A stretch of 64,000 bases of DNA from Nitratireductor sp. B36 (GCF_020833685.1 NZ_JACKZY010000003.1:572997-636996); one strand, 5' to 3'. Shown: positions 17,272 to 27,027, counted from the first letter of the stretch. A program made the numbers and translations. Notes: generated by a model not told the origin, from the sequence alone.

Positions 17272-17999
17272 TTTCTGTCCGGGGACTCACCAAACGCTTT
17301 GGCGACAACACCGTGCTCGACGGCATCGATCTGGACATCCGGTCGGGCGAGCGGGTGGCGATCATCGGACCCTCCGGTACCGGCAAGTCCACTTTGTTGC
17401 GCTCGCTCAACTTTCTCGAAAAGCCCGATGAGGGGATGATCACCATTGGCCCGGTAACGGTGGATGCACGCCGGGTCAGGGCCGCAGAAGAACTCGCGCT
17501 CAGACGACAAACCTCCTTCGTATTCCAGAATTACGCGCTCTTTGCCAACATGACCGCGCGCGACAACATCGCCGAGGGATTGATCACCGTCCGGGGCTGG
17601 GAGAAGGCCAGGGCGCACGCCCGCGCCGAGGAGATTCTCGCAACCATCGGTCTCGCCGACAAGGCACAAAGCTACCCCGCGGCACTTTCCGGTGGTCAGC
17701 AACAGCGTGTCGGCATAGGCCGCGCCATGGCAGCAGAGGCCGAGATCATGTTGATCGACGAGCCAACCTCGGCGCTCGATCCTGAATGGGTGGACGAGGT
17801 GCTGCAATTGCTGAAGCGGGTGGCCGATGCGCGCCAGACGATGCTGATCGTCACGCACGAAATGCAGTTCGCCCGCGACATAGCCGATCGCATCCTGTTC
17901 ATGGATGGCGGGAAGATCGTCGAACAGGGACCTCCCGAAACGATGTTCACCGATCCGAAGGACCCGCGCACCCGCGCATTTCTGCGCAAGGTACTTTGA
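17268..17999 (+). CDS. Amino-acid ABC transporter ATP-binding protein
   Basis: A 243-aa ATPase of the polar amino-acid uptake class. Walker A is GPSGTGKST (34-42), the signature is LSGGQQQRVGIGRAMA and Walker B is IMLIDEPTSALDP, followed by the switch HEMQFARDIADRILFMDGGKIVE that is typical of this class. It completes a transporter with the two preceding genes. The neighbouring gene on the other strand converges 15 bases away. Confidence 0.93.
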   Translation: MISVRGLTKRFGDNTVLDGIDLDIRSGERVAIIGPSGTGKSTLLRSLNFLEKPDEGMITIGPVTVDARRVRAAEELALRRQTSFVFQNYALFANMTARDNIAEGLITVRGWEKARAHARAEEILATIGLADKAQSYPAALSGGQQQRVGIGRAMAAEAEIMLIDEPTSALDPEWVDEVLQLLKRVADARQTMLIVTHEMQFARDIADRILFMDGGKIVEQGPPETMFTDPKDPRTRAFLRKVL

Positions 18000-18014
18000 T
18001 CTGCCGGGTCGGTG

Positions 18015-18671
18015 TCACATGGCCGGCATGAGGCCGGGGACATGTTCCGGAACGGCGATGATGGCGAGCCCGAGGGCGATCAGGCAAAGGGCCAGGCTCG
18101 TGTCGATGGGCTCCCGTGGCGGTATGAATTTCTGCACGCAGATGATGAGTGTTACCGCCACCATCCAGCCAAGATTCATGACGCCGATGGCGATCTGCAT
18201 TGCCATCAGTCCCACGGTCGCCACGACACAGAAGAGCCCGCATTCAATTCCCGAGGCAACCGGGTCATGGCAGCACCGGCGGGCCTCCTTCTTGACCGGA
18301 GTGAGCTCGTAGAGGCCTGCCGCAATCGTCACGATGCCCGCGATAGCGGTGCCATGGGGCTGGTAGACCAGATAGACAGGCAAGCCGATTACCGCCCAGA
18401 CGATGAGGTAGGCGGCAACGAAGCCTAGAACGGCTGCGCCGGATGCGCCGCCCCGGGCCGTCTTCACGACGGTCGGTGCGATGCCGGGCAACATCATCGC
18501 GCCCATCATAGTCACCCACATCGCGATGAAGGCCGGGAACGGTCCGAGTGCGGCGGACGGCCCCATCTGCATAGCGCCCATCCTCTGCGCCATGAAGCCC
18601 CAGCAAAGGGCGGCGAGCCCCAGCGTTGCCGCAAGGGCCAGAGCCACGGGCAGCGCCTTAGTATTTGTCAT
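18015..18671 (-). CDS. DUF2182 integral membrane protein
   Basis: A 218-aa membrane protein with about five or six hydrophobic segments. The conserved MWVTMMGAMMLPGIAP motif near residue 52 is characteristic of DUF2182, a family annotated as a putative metal-binding membrane protein; a CC-H cluster near 132 is also present. No function is established. Its start lies inside the end of the DUF899 gene (14-base overlap), so the two are translationally coupled. Confidence 0.85.
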   Translation of the reverse strand: MTNTKALPVALALAATLGLAALCWGFMAQRMGAMQMGPSAALGPFPAFIAMWVTMMGAMMLPGIAPTVVKTARGGASGAAVLGFVAAYLIVWAVIGLPVYLVYQPHGTAIAGIVTIAAGLYELTPVKKEARRCCHDPVASGIECGLFCVVATVGLMAMQIAIGVMNLGWMVAVTLIICVQKFIPPREPIDTSLALCLIALGLAIIAVPEHVPGLMPAM

Positions 18672-19434
18672 GATGACGCCACCACATGCCGGTTTCGTTG
18701 CGTCCCTTAGGCGCGCGGTCGAGCCACTGATACATGCCCCATAGTCCGTCCAGCCCGCGTGAATAGGTGGAGTAGGTGTGGTAGACCACGCCGTCTTCCA
18801 TCACGAATGCGCTTGCGCCGGGACGTTCGCGCGTGAAGGTGGGCACGTCGGTCCCAGTCATCGCGGCGGTTTGGGCAACGGGGTTGTCGCCATCCCAATT
18901 CGCCATCGTCTTGCCGGCCAGCAGGTTCTTCATCGGAGGTTCGCTGCGGAAATTGTATTCGATGCCTGCGCGCTGCTGTTCTTCCGAGAAGCCGACACCA
19001 AAATCCTGATTGAAATCGCTCTTGCCGGAAGAGGCCCATGGGAAAGACCAGCCCATCCGCTTCTTGAAAGCCAACAGCTTTGAGAGCGGTGCGCGGGATA
19101 TGGCCATCAGCGTCACATCGTGATTGGCCAGATGTACCACCGAGCCGTCAAATCCGTCTGCAATGGCAGAGCAGGAGGGGCAGCCCATTTCATAGTCCGG
19201 GCCAAACATGAAGTGGTAGACGAGAAGCTGCGAACGTCCCTGAAAAAGATCAGCCAGCGAGGCTTCGCCCGTCTCCGTGTCGAAGCGATACTCCTTGTCG
19301 ATACGCACCCAGGGGAGTTGCTGGCGCTTCTGTGCCAGCGCATCGCTGCGTCGGGTGAGCTCTTTTTCTTCCTGCAGAAGCGCCAGCCGCGCTGTGCGCC
19401 ATTCCTCACGTGTGCCGGTCGTGTGTACGGTCAT
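18658..19434 (-). CDS. DUF899 thioredoxin-like protein
   Basis: A 258-aa protein of the DUF899 group, a thioredoxin-fold family. The pattern PWVRIDKEYRF is followed by the LFQGRSQLLVYHFMFGPDYEMGCPSCSAIADGF core, with Cys85 and Cys88 forming a CxxC where thioredoxins have theirs. A predicted redox role follows from fold and motif; the substrate is unknown. An excellent ribosome site (AAGGAAAGGAG) precedes the ATG. It is cotranscribed with the DUF2182 gene and divergent from a putative regulator gene 111 bases away. Confidence 0.87.
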   Translation of the reverse strand: MTVHTTGTREEWRTARLALLQEEKELTRRSDALAQKRQQLPWVRIDKEYRFDTETGEASLADLFQGRSQLLVYHFMFGPDYEMGCPSCSAIADGFDGSVVHLANHDVTLMAISRAPLSKLLAFKKRMGWSFPWASSGKSDFNQDFGVGFSEEQQRAGIEYNFRSEPPMKNLLAGKTMANWDGDNPVAQTAAMTGTDVPTFTRERPGASAFVMEDGVVYHTYSTYSRGLDGLWGMYQWLDRAPKGRNETGMWWRHHDKY

Positions 19435-19545
19435 GGTTTTCTCCTTTCCTTGCCGCCTGTCATCCGCGTCTTGTCGGCGGGCGGCTGTCGGCTAGAGTAG
19501 GGATCGGTTTTCGGGGGTGAGAGTGACAATCGTGGCGCGATTTAG

Positions 19546-20766
19546 ATGGACGCTCTGATCACGGCAGCAGGCCGAGCCCTGGCGGCAGGCGACCCGCTGG
19601 GCGCGCTTAATCGTATTGCGCTGCGCAGTGATGCGCCGGCACTCGCATTGCGTGGCATCGCCATGGCGCAGCTCGGCGATCTGGATCTGGCCAAGGCGCT
19701 GTTGCGCCGCGCGGCCCGCGCTTTCAGCCCGCGGGAGCACAGGGCACGGGCGCGCTGTATCGTGGCGGAAGCCGAGATCGCCCTCGTCTCACGCGATCTG
19801 GGCTGGCCGGAGGAGGCGCTTCAACGGGCCCGCAAAACGCTGGAACGGGTTGGCGACACCGTCAACGCCGCCTATGCCCGTTACCTCTCCGCGCGGCATC
19901 TCCTGCTGATCGGCCGTCTGGATGAAGCCGAGCACGCGCTTGATGCGCTCGATCTGCGCCTGCTGCCACTGCAGGCACAGGCCGGCTGCGAGATGGTGGT
20001 CGCCGGCATCGCCATGCGTCGGGTTGAAGCAAGGAAGGCGCGGGCCGCGTTGGATCGCGCTGCCGCTGCTGCGAGGCAGGCGGGCATCCCCGCACTGGTG
20101 AGTGAGGTGGAGACGGCCGAACGGGCGCTGGAGGCGCCTGCTGCCAGGTTGGTGACGAGCAAGCGTGAAACGTTGCTCCAGCTCGATCAGGTGGAGACGC
20201 TTTTCGCGGCGAACACGCTGGTGGTCGATGCCTGCCGGCATGTCATTCGCAGTGAAGGAAAACTGATCGGGCTCGAGTCGCGGCCGGTTCTCTTCGCCCT
20301 TGCACGTGCGCTTGCAGAAGCATGGCCCTCGGATGTGTCTCGCGAGGTGCTGGTGGCAAAAGCGTTCAGAGGCAGGGTTGCGGATGAATCCCACCGTGCG
20401 CGTTTGCGGGTCGAGATCGGCAGGTTGCGAGCGCTCCTAGGGCACCATGCACGGCTGCGCGCAACAGATGCGGGCTTTGTTCTGACTGTTCCTGAGGGGC
20501 GAGACGTTGCTGTTCTGGCGCAGCCTGTGGAAGACAGCCATGCAGATGTTCTGGCGCTGCTCGCGGATGGAGAGGCCTGGTCCAGCGCAGCGCTTGCACT
20601 GGCTTTGGGTGTCAGTTCCCGTACGGTTCAGCGGGCCCTTGAGCGGTTGCGGGAGGAGGAGAAGGTGCGATCCTTCGGGCGCGGTCGCGCCTGCCGCTGG
20701 GTCGTGCCAACACTGCCCGGTTTCCCGACAAACTTGTTACTCCCGGCCAAAATCACCGACGGATAG
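19546..20766 (+). CDS. TPR-type protein with C-terminal winged helix, putative regulator
   Basis: A 406-aa protein. Residues 1 to about 200 are Ala/Leu/Arg-rich helical repeats resembling tetratricopeptides (for example ALRGIAMAQLGDLDLAKALLRRAARAF). The middle part (about 210-320) looks like a second helical domain with a possible DNA-binding winged helix. Residues about 340-390 contain a short helix-turn-helix (SSAALALALGVSSRTVQRALERLREEEKVRSFGRGRACRW). No sensor is recognisable. Its position divergent from DUF899-DUF2182 and upstream of the propeller gene suggests that it controls these genes; this is inference. Confidence 0.65.
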   Translation: MDALITAAGRALAAGDPLGALNRIALRSDAPALALRGIAMAQLGDLDLAKALLRRAARAFSPREHRARARCIVAEAEIALVSRDLGWPEEALQRARKTLERVGDTVNAAYARYLSARHLLLIGRLDEAEHALDALDLRLLPLQAQAGCEMVVAGIAMRRVEARKARAALDRAAAAARQAGIPALVSEVETAERALEAPAARLVTSKRETLLQLDQVETLFAANTLVVDACRHVIRSEGKLIGLESRPVLFALARALAEAWPSDVSREVLVAKAFRGRVADESHRARLRVEIGRLRALLGHHARLRATDAGFVLTVPEGRDVAVLAQPVEDSHADVLALLADGEAWSSAALALALGVSSRTVQRALERLREEEKVRSFGRGRACRWVVPTLPGFPTNLLLPAKITDG

Positions 20767-20801
20767 GTTCGGTCCATGATCAATCGGAAAGGAAATGGAT
20801 C

Positions 20802-21449
20802 ATGACCAGATCAAAAGCAGACATCATCCAGGAACTCGGCCCCTTCCCGGACGTAGAGGCCGTTCACGGCGTCACCCATGACGGACAGAATGTGTGGTTT
20901 GCTTCGGGAGACAGGTTGAACGCCGTCGATCCCGGAACAGGCAAGATCGTTCGCTCGATCGAGATGACGGCAATGGCGGGCACGGCTTTCGACGGCACGC
21001 ACATGTTTCAGATCGCGGAAGACCGGATCCAGAAGATTGATCCGAAAACCGGCTCGGTGCTGGCCAGCATTCCTGCACCACAGGACGGAGGCAGCTCCGG
21101 TCTGGCCTGGGCCGACGGCGCACTTTGGGTCGGGCAGTTCCGTGATCGGAAAATCCACAAGATCGACCCGGAGACGGGAGCGATCCTGCGCACCATCGAA
21201 TCCAACCGCTTCGTCACAGGTGTTACCTGGGTGGATGGAGAGCTGTGGCACGGCACGTGGGAAGGCGACGAAAATGAACTGCGGCGCATCGACCCCGAAA
21301 ACGGGGCGGTGCTGACCCAACTGGATATGCCGCCCGGGATGGGCATATCAGGTCTTGAGTCCGACGGCGGCGACCGCTTTTTCTGCGGTGGCGGAAACAG
21401 CGGTACCATTCGCGTGGTGCGCAGACCGCAGCGTGCTTCCGCCGCCTGA
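20802..21449 (+). CDS. Short beta-propeller protein (YncE / PQQ-repeat-like)
   Basis: A 215-aa protein without signal peptide, built of about five blade repeats with the recurring pattern IDPxTGxxxxxI (NAVDPGTGKIVRSI, QKIDPKTGSVLASI, HKIDPETGAILRTI, RRIDPENGAVLTQL). It resembles glutamine-cyclotransferase and YncE-like propellers, but five blades are too few for a closed seven-bladed ring, so it may be open or dimeric. It lies 35 bases after the regulator gene with a plausible ribosome site (GGAAAGGAAAT). Function unknown. Confidence 0.75.
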   Translation: MTRSKADIIQELGPFPDVEAVHGVTHDGQNVWFASGDRLNAVDPGTGKIVRSIEMTAMAGTAFDGTHMFQIAEDRIQKIDPKTGSVLASIPAPQDGGSSGLAWADGALWVGQFRDRKIHKIDPETGAILRTIESNRFVTGVTWVDGELWHGTWEGDENELRRIDPENGAVLTQLDMPPGMGISGLESDGGDRFFCGGGNSGTIRVVRRPQRASAA

Positions 21450-21456
21450 TTGAGGC

Positions 21457-22407
21457 CTATAAAGTCCGGCCGATGGCAAGGAATTTCTCGCGGCGATGCT
21501 CGCGATAGTCCATCTTGCCCTCGGCCATCTCGGCAAATCCCTTCGCGATCTGCTCGCCGGCTGCCGCGATCACCTTGTCTGGTGCCCTGTGCGCGCCCCC
21601 GATCGGCTCGGGGATGATGCCGTCGATCACCTTGAGACCCATAAGGTCTTGCGCGGTGATCTTCATGTTGGTCGCTGCATCCTTCGCCCGGGCAGAGTCG
21701 CGCCACAGAATGGAGGCAGCGCCCTCCGGCGAAATCACCGAATAGATGGCGTGCTCCAGCATGTAGACCTGGTTGGCCGTGGCGATGGCAATGGCGCCGC
21801 CCGAACCACCTTCGCCGATAATAACAGCGATATTCGGAACTTTCAGACCAAGGCATTTCGACGTTGATTGGGCAATGGCTTCGGCCTGTCCGCGCTCTTC
21901 AGCGCCGATGCCGGGATAGGCACCTGTCGTGTCGACAATGCTGATCAATGGAATGCCAAAACGGTCCGCCAGGTCCATGACACGCACGGCCTTGCGATAG
22001 CCTTCAGGCCGGGCCATGCCGAAATTGTGCTTCAGCCGGCTCTGCGTGTCATTGCCCTTTTCCTGGCCGATCACCGCAACGGATTCGCCATTGAAGCGTG
22101 CAAAGCCGGCAATCACTGCGTTGTCTTCGCCAAAAGCGCGGTCGCCGGCAAGCGGTGTGAAATCGGTAAAGAGGCCGCGTACATAATCAAGGCAGTGCGG
22201 ACGGTCGGGATGGCGGGCCACCTGTGCCTTCTGCCAGGGCGTCAGAGACCGGTAGATTTCTACCAGTGCATCCTTGGAGCGCTTCTCAAGGCGTGCGATC
22301 TCATCGGCGACGTCCACCGCTTCGCCGCTTTCGGCGAGCTTTTTCAGTTCAAGGATCTGGCCTTCGAGATCGGCAACGGGCTTTTCAAAATCGAGATAGT
22401 TGTACAT
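21457..22407 (-). CDS. accA: Acetyl-CoA carboxylase carboxyltransferase subunit alpha
   Basis: A 316-aa protein matching AccA along its whole length: MYNYLDFEKPVADLEGQI at the start, RPHCLDYV, GDRAFGEDNAVIAG, RNFGMARPEGYRKA-like and the EGGSGGAIAIATAN active-site region. With AccD it moves the carboxyl group from biotin to acetyl-CoA to make malonyl-CoA for fatty-acid synthesis. It is followed upstream by xerD on the same strand after a 100-base gap without a recognisable feature. Confidence 0.97.
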   Translation of the reverse strand: MYNYLDFEKPVADLEGQILELKKLAESGEAVDVADEIARLEKRSKDALVEIYRSLTPWQKAQVARHPDRPHCLDYVRGLFTDFTPLAGDRAFGEDNAVIAGFARFNGESVAVIGQEKGNDTQSRLKHNFGMARPEGYRKAVRVMDLADRFGIPLISIVDTTGAYPGIGAEERGQAEAIAQSTSKCLGLKVPNIAVIIGEGGSGGAIAIATANQVYMLEHAIYSVISPEGAASILWRDSARAKDAATNMKITAQDLMGLKVIDGIIPEPIGGAHRAPDKVIAAAGEQIAKGFAEMAEGKMDYREHRREKFLAIGRTL

Positions 22408-22507
22408 TCACTCGCCAAATCGAACACGAGACACTGCGATAGAGGCATCTCTGGGTTGAACACGGCCTGCCGCCGGTAATGTGACGCTCCACATAACGTT
22501 CATGAAG

Positions 22508-23446
22508 CTAATCGGCAAGCGGATGGTGCTTTTGAACCAGCTCGGCAAGGCGTTTTTCAAGCACATGCGTGTAGATTTGCGTCGTGGATATGTCCGAATG
22601 CCCCAGCAGTTCCTGCACGGCGCGCAGGTCCGCCCCATTTTGCAGAAGATGGCTTGCAAAGGCGTGGCGCAGCACATGCGGCGAGATTTTTGCCGTGTCG
22701 ATGCCCGCCCGCGCCGCGACCGCCTTCAGCTCCCGAGCGAAGACCTGCCTTGGCAAGTGACCGCTTTCCGAATTCGCAGGAAAGAGCCAGGTGCTCTCGG
22801 CCCAGGAGGGGTTTGCCTTCCGCACGGCGAGCCAAGTCTGCATGGCCGCGCGCGCCTTGCCGGAGAGCGGTACAATGCGCTCCTTGCCGCCCTTGCCGCG
22901 CACAGCAAAGAAACGCTCATCCCGCAGCGCAACCGTTACCGGCAGGCTCACCAGTTCTGAAACGCGCAGGCCCGAGGCATAAAGCACCTCAAGCAGCGCG
23001 TGAAGCCTCACTGCGGCGATGTGTTCGGGCGTATGCGGAGTAGCCACGCGAGCCTCCGTCTCGGCCCTTTCAAGGAGGTTGCCCGTCTCTTCCTCGCTCA
23101 GCGTCTTCGGCAGGCCGCGGCCCTTTTTAGGGCTGTCGAGCACGCCTGTCGGGTCATCGCCGCGCAGGCCTTCGGCATAGAGAAACTGGAAAAACTGCCT
23201 GAGGGCGGAGAGCTTGCGGGTCTGGCTCGTTGCCGCAAAACCCTGAGCGGAGAGGGCGGTGAGGAAGTCGCGCAGATCGTCTGCGCCGGCATCCTGCAGC
23301 GTTTTCCCATTTGCGGCGAGGTGCAGGGCGGCGTCCTCCAGGTCACGACGGTAGGAGGCAAGCGTGTTGTCGCTGGCGCCGCGTTCGGCTGCCATCATTT
23401 CCAGAAAGGCCTCGATCCGCGCGCCGCTGCCGATCCGCGAAGTCAT
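22508..23446 (-). CDS. xerD: Tyrosine recombinase XerD
   Basis: A 312-aa site-specific recombinase that resolves chromosome dimers at dif with XerC. The catalytic residues are visible: Arg161 (SGLRVSEL), a Lys in the KGGKER hairpin, His257 and Arg260 ([10 protein letters not shown]), His283 (LGHSDIS) and Tyr292 (TTQIYTHV). The chromosomal housekeeping neighbours argue against a phage or island integrase. Its start codon overlaps the stop of a 49-aa membrane protein gene (ATGA). Confidence 0.95.
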   Translation of the reverse strand: MTSRIGSGARIEAFLEMMAAERGASDNTLASYRRDLEDAALHLAANGKTLQDAGADDLRDFLTALSAQGFAATSQTRKLSALRQFFQFLYAEGLRGDDPTGVLDSPKKGRGLPKTLSEEETGNLLERAETEARVATPHTPEHIAAVRLHALLEVLYASGLRVSELVSLPVTVALRDERFFAVRGKGGKERIVPLSGKARAAMQTWLAVRKANPSWAESTWLFPANSESGHLPRQVFARELKAVAARAGIDTAKISPHVLRHAFASHLLQNGADLRAVQELLGHSDISTTQIYTHVLEKRLAELVQKHHPLAD

Positions 23447-23592
23447 TGCGATGGATTCAATTTTTCTGCCGGGATCCGCACGCTCATCTCGCCGGTTTGC
23501 GGTTCCACGAAGGTCACGAGGGCAACCATGGCACCATATACAAGCCCGGCAAGGACCGCGATGATCATCAATAGCCGAAAAAGCGTCGGCAT
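23443..23592 (-). CDS. Small 49-aa membrane protein coupled to xerD
   Basis: Reading the minus strand from 23592 gives [20 protein letters not shown], then a short hydrophobic rest and a polar tail ending in KLNPSQ. One membrane segment covers about residues 5-30. The stop overlaps the xerD start by four bases, the usual sign of translational coupling. I recall similar unnamed proteins before xerD in other Rhizobiales, which supports a real gene. Function unknown. Confidence 0.7.
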   Translation of the reverse strand: MPTLFRLLMIIAVLAGLVYGAMVALVTFVEPQTGEMSVRIPAEKLNPSQ

Positions 23593-23741
23593 GCCTTCAG
23601 TGCCCCGTTCTATCTTCCCCTACCCAGGCTGTTTATGGGATGCCGCTTCCGCCTTTGCAAGCAAGTATGTGGGGTGCACGACAGTCAAGCGCTTGACGGA
23701 TCATGGCTTTTGTGTCGAAACCGGCAGGCAGAGGCGCGAGA

Positions 23742-24341
23742 ATGACAGTCACCGAAAATCTATCCATTCCAGATACAGAAAATCTTGCTCGCCGCCTGGG
23801 CAGGCGGTCGCTGGTCTTCGTCGGCCTGATGGGCGCAGGCAAGACGGTGATTGGCCGGCGTGTGGCCGACGTGCTGAAATTGCCGTTCATCGACAGTGAT
23901 CACGAGATCGAGACGGTCTCACGCATGACGGTGCCGGATCTGTTCGCGGCCTATGGTGAAGCCGAGTTTCGTTCGCTGGAGCGCCGGGTGATTGCTCGCC
24001 TGCTGAAGAGTGGACCCCGTGTTGTCTCCACCGGCGGCGGGGCGTTTATGAACGCTCAAACGCGCCGGGCCGTCGCGCGCCGGGGTGTCTCGGTCTGGCT
24101 GAAAGCCGACCTGCCGACTCTGATGGAACGTGTGGGGCGCCGTTCCAACCGCCCCCTGTTGAACAATGACGACCCTGAAGGGGTCATGCGCAATCTCATG
24201 GATGAACGCTACCCGCTGTATGCCGAGGCAAATATCGTGGTTCATTCGCGTAACGAGCCCAAGGAAGTCATCGTGGCCGAGGTCATTGCTGCCCTCGATG
24301 CCTATCTGCAGGACGAAGGCCGGAAGGACACCCGATCATGA
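23742..24341 (+). CDS. aroK: Shikimate kinase
   Basis: A 199-aa kinase that phosphorylates shikimate in aromatic amino-acid synthesis. Walker A is [13 protein letters not shown], the shikimate-binding pieces are DSDHEIE, the Arg in FRSLE and STGGGAF, and the lid region is [12 protein letters not shown]. The ATG at 23742 is preceded by AGGCGCGAGA; an in-frame ATG at 23703 would add 13 residues and has no ribosome site. The stop overlaps the aroB start by four bases, so the two are cotranslated. Confidence 0.94.
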   Translation: MTVTENLSIPDTENLARRLGRRSLVFVGLMGAGKTVIGRRVADVLKLPFIDSDHEIETVSRMTVPDLFAAYGEAEFRSLERRVIARLLKSGPRVVSTGGGAFMNAQTRRAVARRGVSVWLKADLPTLMERVGRRSNRPLLNNDDPEGVMRNLMDERYPLYAEANIVVHSRNEPKEVIVAEVIAALDAYLQDEGRKDTRS

Positions 24342-25465
24342 GTGATGTGAATGCTGCGCCCGCCAAGGTGCATGTCTCACTTGGTGCGCGCTCCTATGAC
24401 ATCCTGATTGGACCGGGCTTGCTGAATCAGGCGGGCGCGGAAATTGCCGCCCGCCTTCCTGGTGCGCGCGCAGCGATCGTCACGGACACCAATGTCGCGC
24501 AAAGTCATCTGGCCACCCTTCAGCAGAGCCTCGCTGCCGCCGGTGTGGATGCCGCTGCGATCACAGTTGCCCCCGGCGAGCGCTCGAAGAGCTTCGCGAC
24601 GCTCGAAGAGGTGGTAGCCGGCATTCTCGATGCGCGGCTTGAGCGCGGCGATATCGTGATCCCGCTTGGCGGGGGCGTGGTGGGCGATCTGGCGGGCTTC
24701 GCCTCAGGCATCGTGCGGCGCGGCATGCACTTCGTTCAGGCGCCCACATCGCTGCTCGCCCAGGTGGATTCTTCCGTCGGCGGAAAGACCGGCATCAACA
24801 CGGCTCATGGAAAAAACCTGGTCGGCGTTTTCCACCAGCCGCAGCTCGTCATCGCCGATACGGCCGTGCTCGACACGCTTTCGCCGCGCGAGTTCCGGGC
24901 AGGCTATGCCGAGGTTGCCAAATACGGTCTGATCGACCGACCGGAGTTCTTTGGCTGGCTGGAGAAAAACTGGCAGGCGGTTTTTGCGGGCGGTCCCGAG
25001 CGGGTTGAGGCGATCGCGCAGTCCTGTCAGGCCAAGGCCGATGTGGTGGCCCGCGACGAACTCGAAAAAGGCGATCGGGCGCTGCTCAATCTCGGCCACA
25101 CATTCGGCCACGCGTTGGAGGCAGCGACGGGCTACGACAGTGCGCGGCTTGTGCATGGCGAAGGCGTGGCCATCGGCATGGCGCTGGCGCATCGCTTTTC
25201 CGCGCGCCTCAATCTGGCAAGTGTGGATGATGCCGAGCGCGTTGAAGCGCATCTCGCCGCTGTCGGTCTGCCCACACGGCTGTCCGACGTACCTGGCGGC
25301 CTGCCTGGTGCCGAACAGCTTTTGTCCTATATCGCGCAGGACAAGAAGGTGTCGCGCGGTGCGCTCACCTTCATTCTCACCCGCGGTGTCGGTCAGTCCT
25401 TCGTGGCGAAGGATGTGCCGGCAAGCGAGGTTTTATCCTTTCTTGAGGGAGCTCTTTCGCAATGA
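24338..25465 (+). CDS. aroB: 3-dehydroquinate synthase
   Basis: A 375-aa NAD- and zinc-dependent enzyme of the shikimate pathway. The family marks are the [19 protein letters not shown] loop, [19 protein letters not shown], the AEVAKYGLI helix and zinc ligands in [12 protein letters not shown] and HGEGVAIGM. Full length. It lies between aroK and a CorC-like gene, each overlapping by four bases. Confidence 0.97.
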   Translation: MSDVNAAPAKVHVSLGARSYDILIGPGLLNQAGAEIAARLPGARAAIVTDTNVAQSHLATLQQSLAAAGVDAAAITVAPGERSKSFATLEEVVAGILDARLERGDIVIPLGGGVVGDLAGFASGIVRRGMHFVQAPTSLLAQVDSSVGGKTGINTAHGKNLVGVFHQPQLVIADTAVLDTLSPREFRAGYAEVAKYGLIDRPEFFGWLEKNWQAVFAGGPERVEAIAQSCQAKADVVARDELEKGDRALLNLGHTFGHALEAATGYDSARLVHGEGVAIGMALAHRFSARLNLASVDDAERVEAHLAAVGLPTRLSDVPGGLPGAEQLLSYIAQDKKVSRGALTFILTRGVGQSFVAKDVPASEVLSFLEGALSQ

Positions 25466-26727
25466 CACCCGAGATGTGGATCACCGGTGGCATCATTTTA
25501 GGCCTGATCGCGCTCTCATTTCTCTTTTCGGGAACCGAGACCGGCATGACCGCCGTTTCGCGCGCCAGGCTTCATACGATGGAAGCAAATGGCGATGCGC
25601 GCGCCGGCCTGGTCGATCGCCTGATCCAGCGGCGAGACCGGCTCGTGGGCGCGCTGCTGATAGGCAACAATCTGGTCAACATTCTTGCCTCGGCGCTTAC
25701 GACCAGCCTGTTCCTGAAGCTCTTCGGAGACGCCGGTGTGCTTTATGCCACCGTCATCATGACAGTGCTTCTGGTCATTTTTGCCGAGATCCTGCCGAAG
25801 TCATGGGCGCTCGCAAAGCCCGAGATGTTCGCGCTTACCGTGTCGCCTTTCGCCCGCATCGTGGTGCTTTTGTTCGGCTTTCTCTCGTCGCTTGCCAACG
25901 GCATTGTGCGACTTCTGCTGTCGATTTTCGGCGTCGATCTGCAAAGCCGTGAATCGATGCTGTCCGCCCATGAGGAACTGCGCGGCACTGTCGAGGTGCT
26001 TCACCGTGAGGGTGCGGTGGTGAAACAGGACCGCGACCGTGTCGGTGGACTGCTCGACCTGCATGAGCTGGAGGTCTCGGATGTCATGATCCACCGCACC
26101 AACATGCGTTCGGTCAACGCGGACGAGGCTCCGGAGGTCGTGGTGCACGAAATCCTGCGCAGCCCCTATACCCGCATTCCGATCTGGAAGGGGTCGACAG
26201 AAAATATTGTCGGCGTTGTCCACGCCAAGGACCTTCTGCGCGCACTTGGCGATGTGCAGAACGACTACACCAAGATCGATATCGCCAAGGTGGCGTCGAA
26301 GCCATGGTTCGTGCCCGACACGACCACGCTTCAGGACCAGCTCAACGCCTTCCTGCGCCGCAAGGCCCACATCGCCATCGTCGTGGATGAATACGGTGAG
26401 GTGGAAGGCCTGGTCACGCTCGAAGACATCATCGAGGAGATCGTCGGCGACATTGCCGATGAGCACGATGTGGAAGTGCAGGGCGTCAAGCAGGAGGCCG
26501 ATGGCTCCATCGTGGTGGAGGGCTCGGTGCCGATTCGTGACCTGAACCGCGCGCTCGATTGGAACCTGCCAGATGAGGAAGCGACGACCATCGCCGGTCT
26601 CGTTATCCATGAGACCCAGACGATCCCCGAGGAAAAACAGGCTTTCACCTTCTTCGGCAAGCGCTTCATCGTCATGAAACGCGACAAGAACCGCATCACG
26701 AAGCTTCGGATCAGGCCGCTCGCCTGA
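25462..26727 (+). CDS. CNNM/CorC-type transport protein (DUF21, CBS pair, CorC domain)
   Basis: A 421-aa inner-membrane protein. The N-terminal DUF21 part (about 1-190) has four hydrophobic segments and the [16 protein letters not shown] motif. Two CBS domains follow at about 205-335 ([14 protein letters not shown] and [25 protein letters not shown]), then a CorC/HlyC domain. Relatives export magnesium or cobalt; the old name hemolysin is misleading. The gene overlaps aroB, a coupling often seen in Rhizobiales. Confidence 0.9.
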   Translation: MTPEMWITGGIILGLIALSFLFSGTETGMTAVSRARLHTMEANGDARAGLVDRLIQRRDRLVGALLIGNNLVNILASALTTSLFLKLFGDAGVLYATVIMTVLLVIFAEILPKSWALAKPEMFALTVSPFARIVVLLFGFLSSLANGIVRLLLSIFGVDLQSRESMLSAHEELRGTVEVLHREGAVVKQDRDRVGGLLDLHELEVSDVMIHRTNMRSVNADEAPEVVVHEILRSPYTRIPIWKGSTENIVGVVHAKDLLRALGDVQNDYTKIDIAKVASKPWFVPDTTTLQDQLNAFLRRKAHIAIVVDEYGEVEGLVTLEDIIEEIVGDIADEHDVEVQGVKQEADGSIVVEGSVPIRDLNRALDWNLPDEEATTIAGLVIHETQTIPEEKQAFTFFGKRFIVMKRDKNRITKLRIRPLA

Positions 26728-26745
26728 GCCCCTGTCTTCGCTGAA

Positions 26746-27027
26746 TCACCAGCGCGTCGGCTCGCCCGGCGCTGCCGGTTCGATCGCGAGTGCGTGCACG
26801 GGGTCCCTGAGCTCTTCGGCAAGCAGTTCATTGACTGCGCGGTGCCGTTCCACGCGGCTCATCCCGGCAAAGGCTTCTGAAACGATACGCACACGAAAAT
26901 GCGTCTCGCCCGTTCCGTCGAAATGCTCCTGATGACCCGCATGCAGGTGGCTTTCGTTGATGACTGCAAGCCTCTCTGGAGAAAATGCACTGGTCAGCTT
27001 GCTTTCTATTGTTGACTGGATGGACAA
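26746..27027 (-). CDS. bolA: BolA family protein, probable TTG start
   Basis: A 93-aa BolA/IbaG-type protein with the core INESHLHAGH, the fold-typical RIVSEAFAGMSRVERHRAVNELLAEEL and a short tail. BolA proteins pair with monothiol glutaredoxins around an iron-sulfur cluster or act as regulators. The best start is the TTG at 27027, because GAGGAG lies five bases before it and the family begins at SIQSTIESKL. The in-frame ATG further upstream would put that ribosome site inside the gene. It is divergent from the DnaJ-like gene. Confidence 0.88.
   Translation of the reverse strand: MSIQSTIESKLTSAFSPERLAVINESHLHAGHQEHFDGTGETHFRVRIVSEAFAGMSRVERHRAVNELLAEELRDPVHALAIEPAAPGEPTRW

Noticed and set aside
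22508-23446. Integrase of a genomic island
   Set aside because: Length, motifs and the accA/aroK/aroB surroundings identify chromosomal XerD; there is no att-like duplication at the tRNA-Arg gene or elsewhere that I could see.
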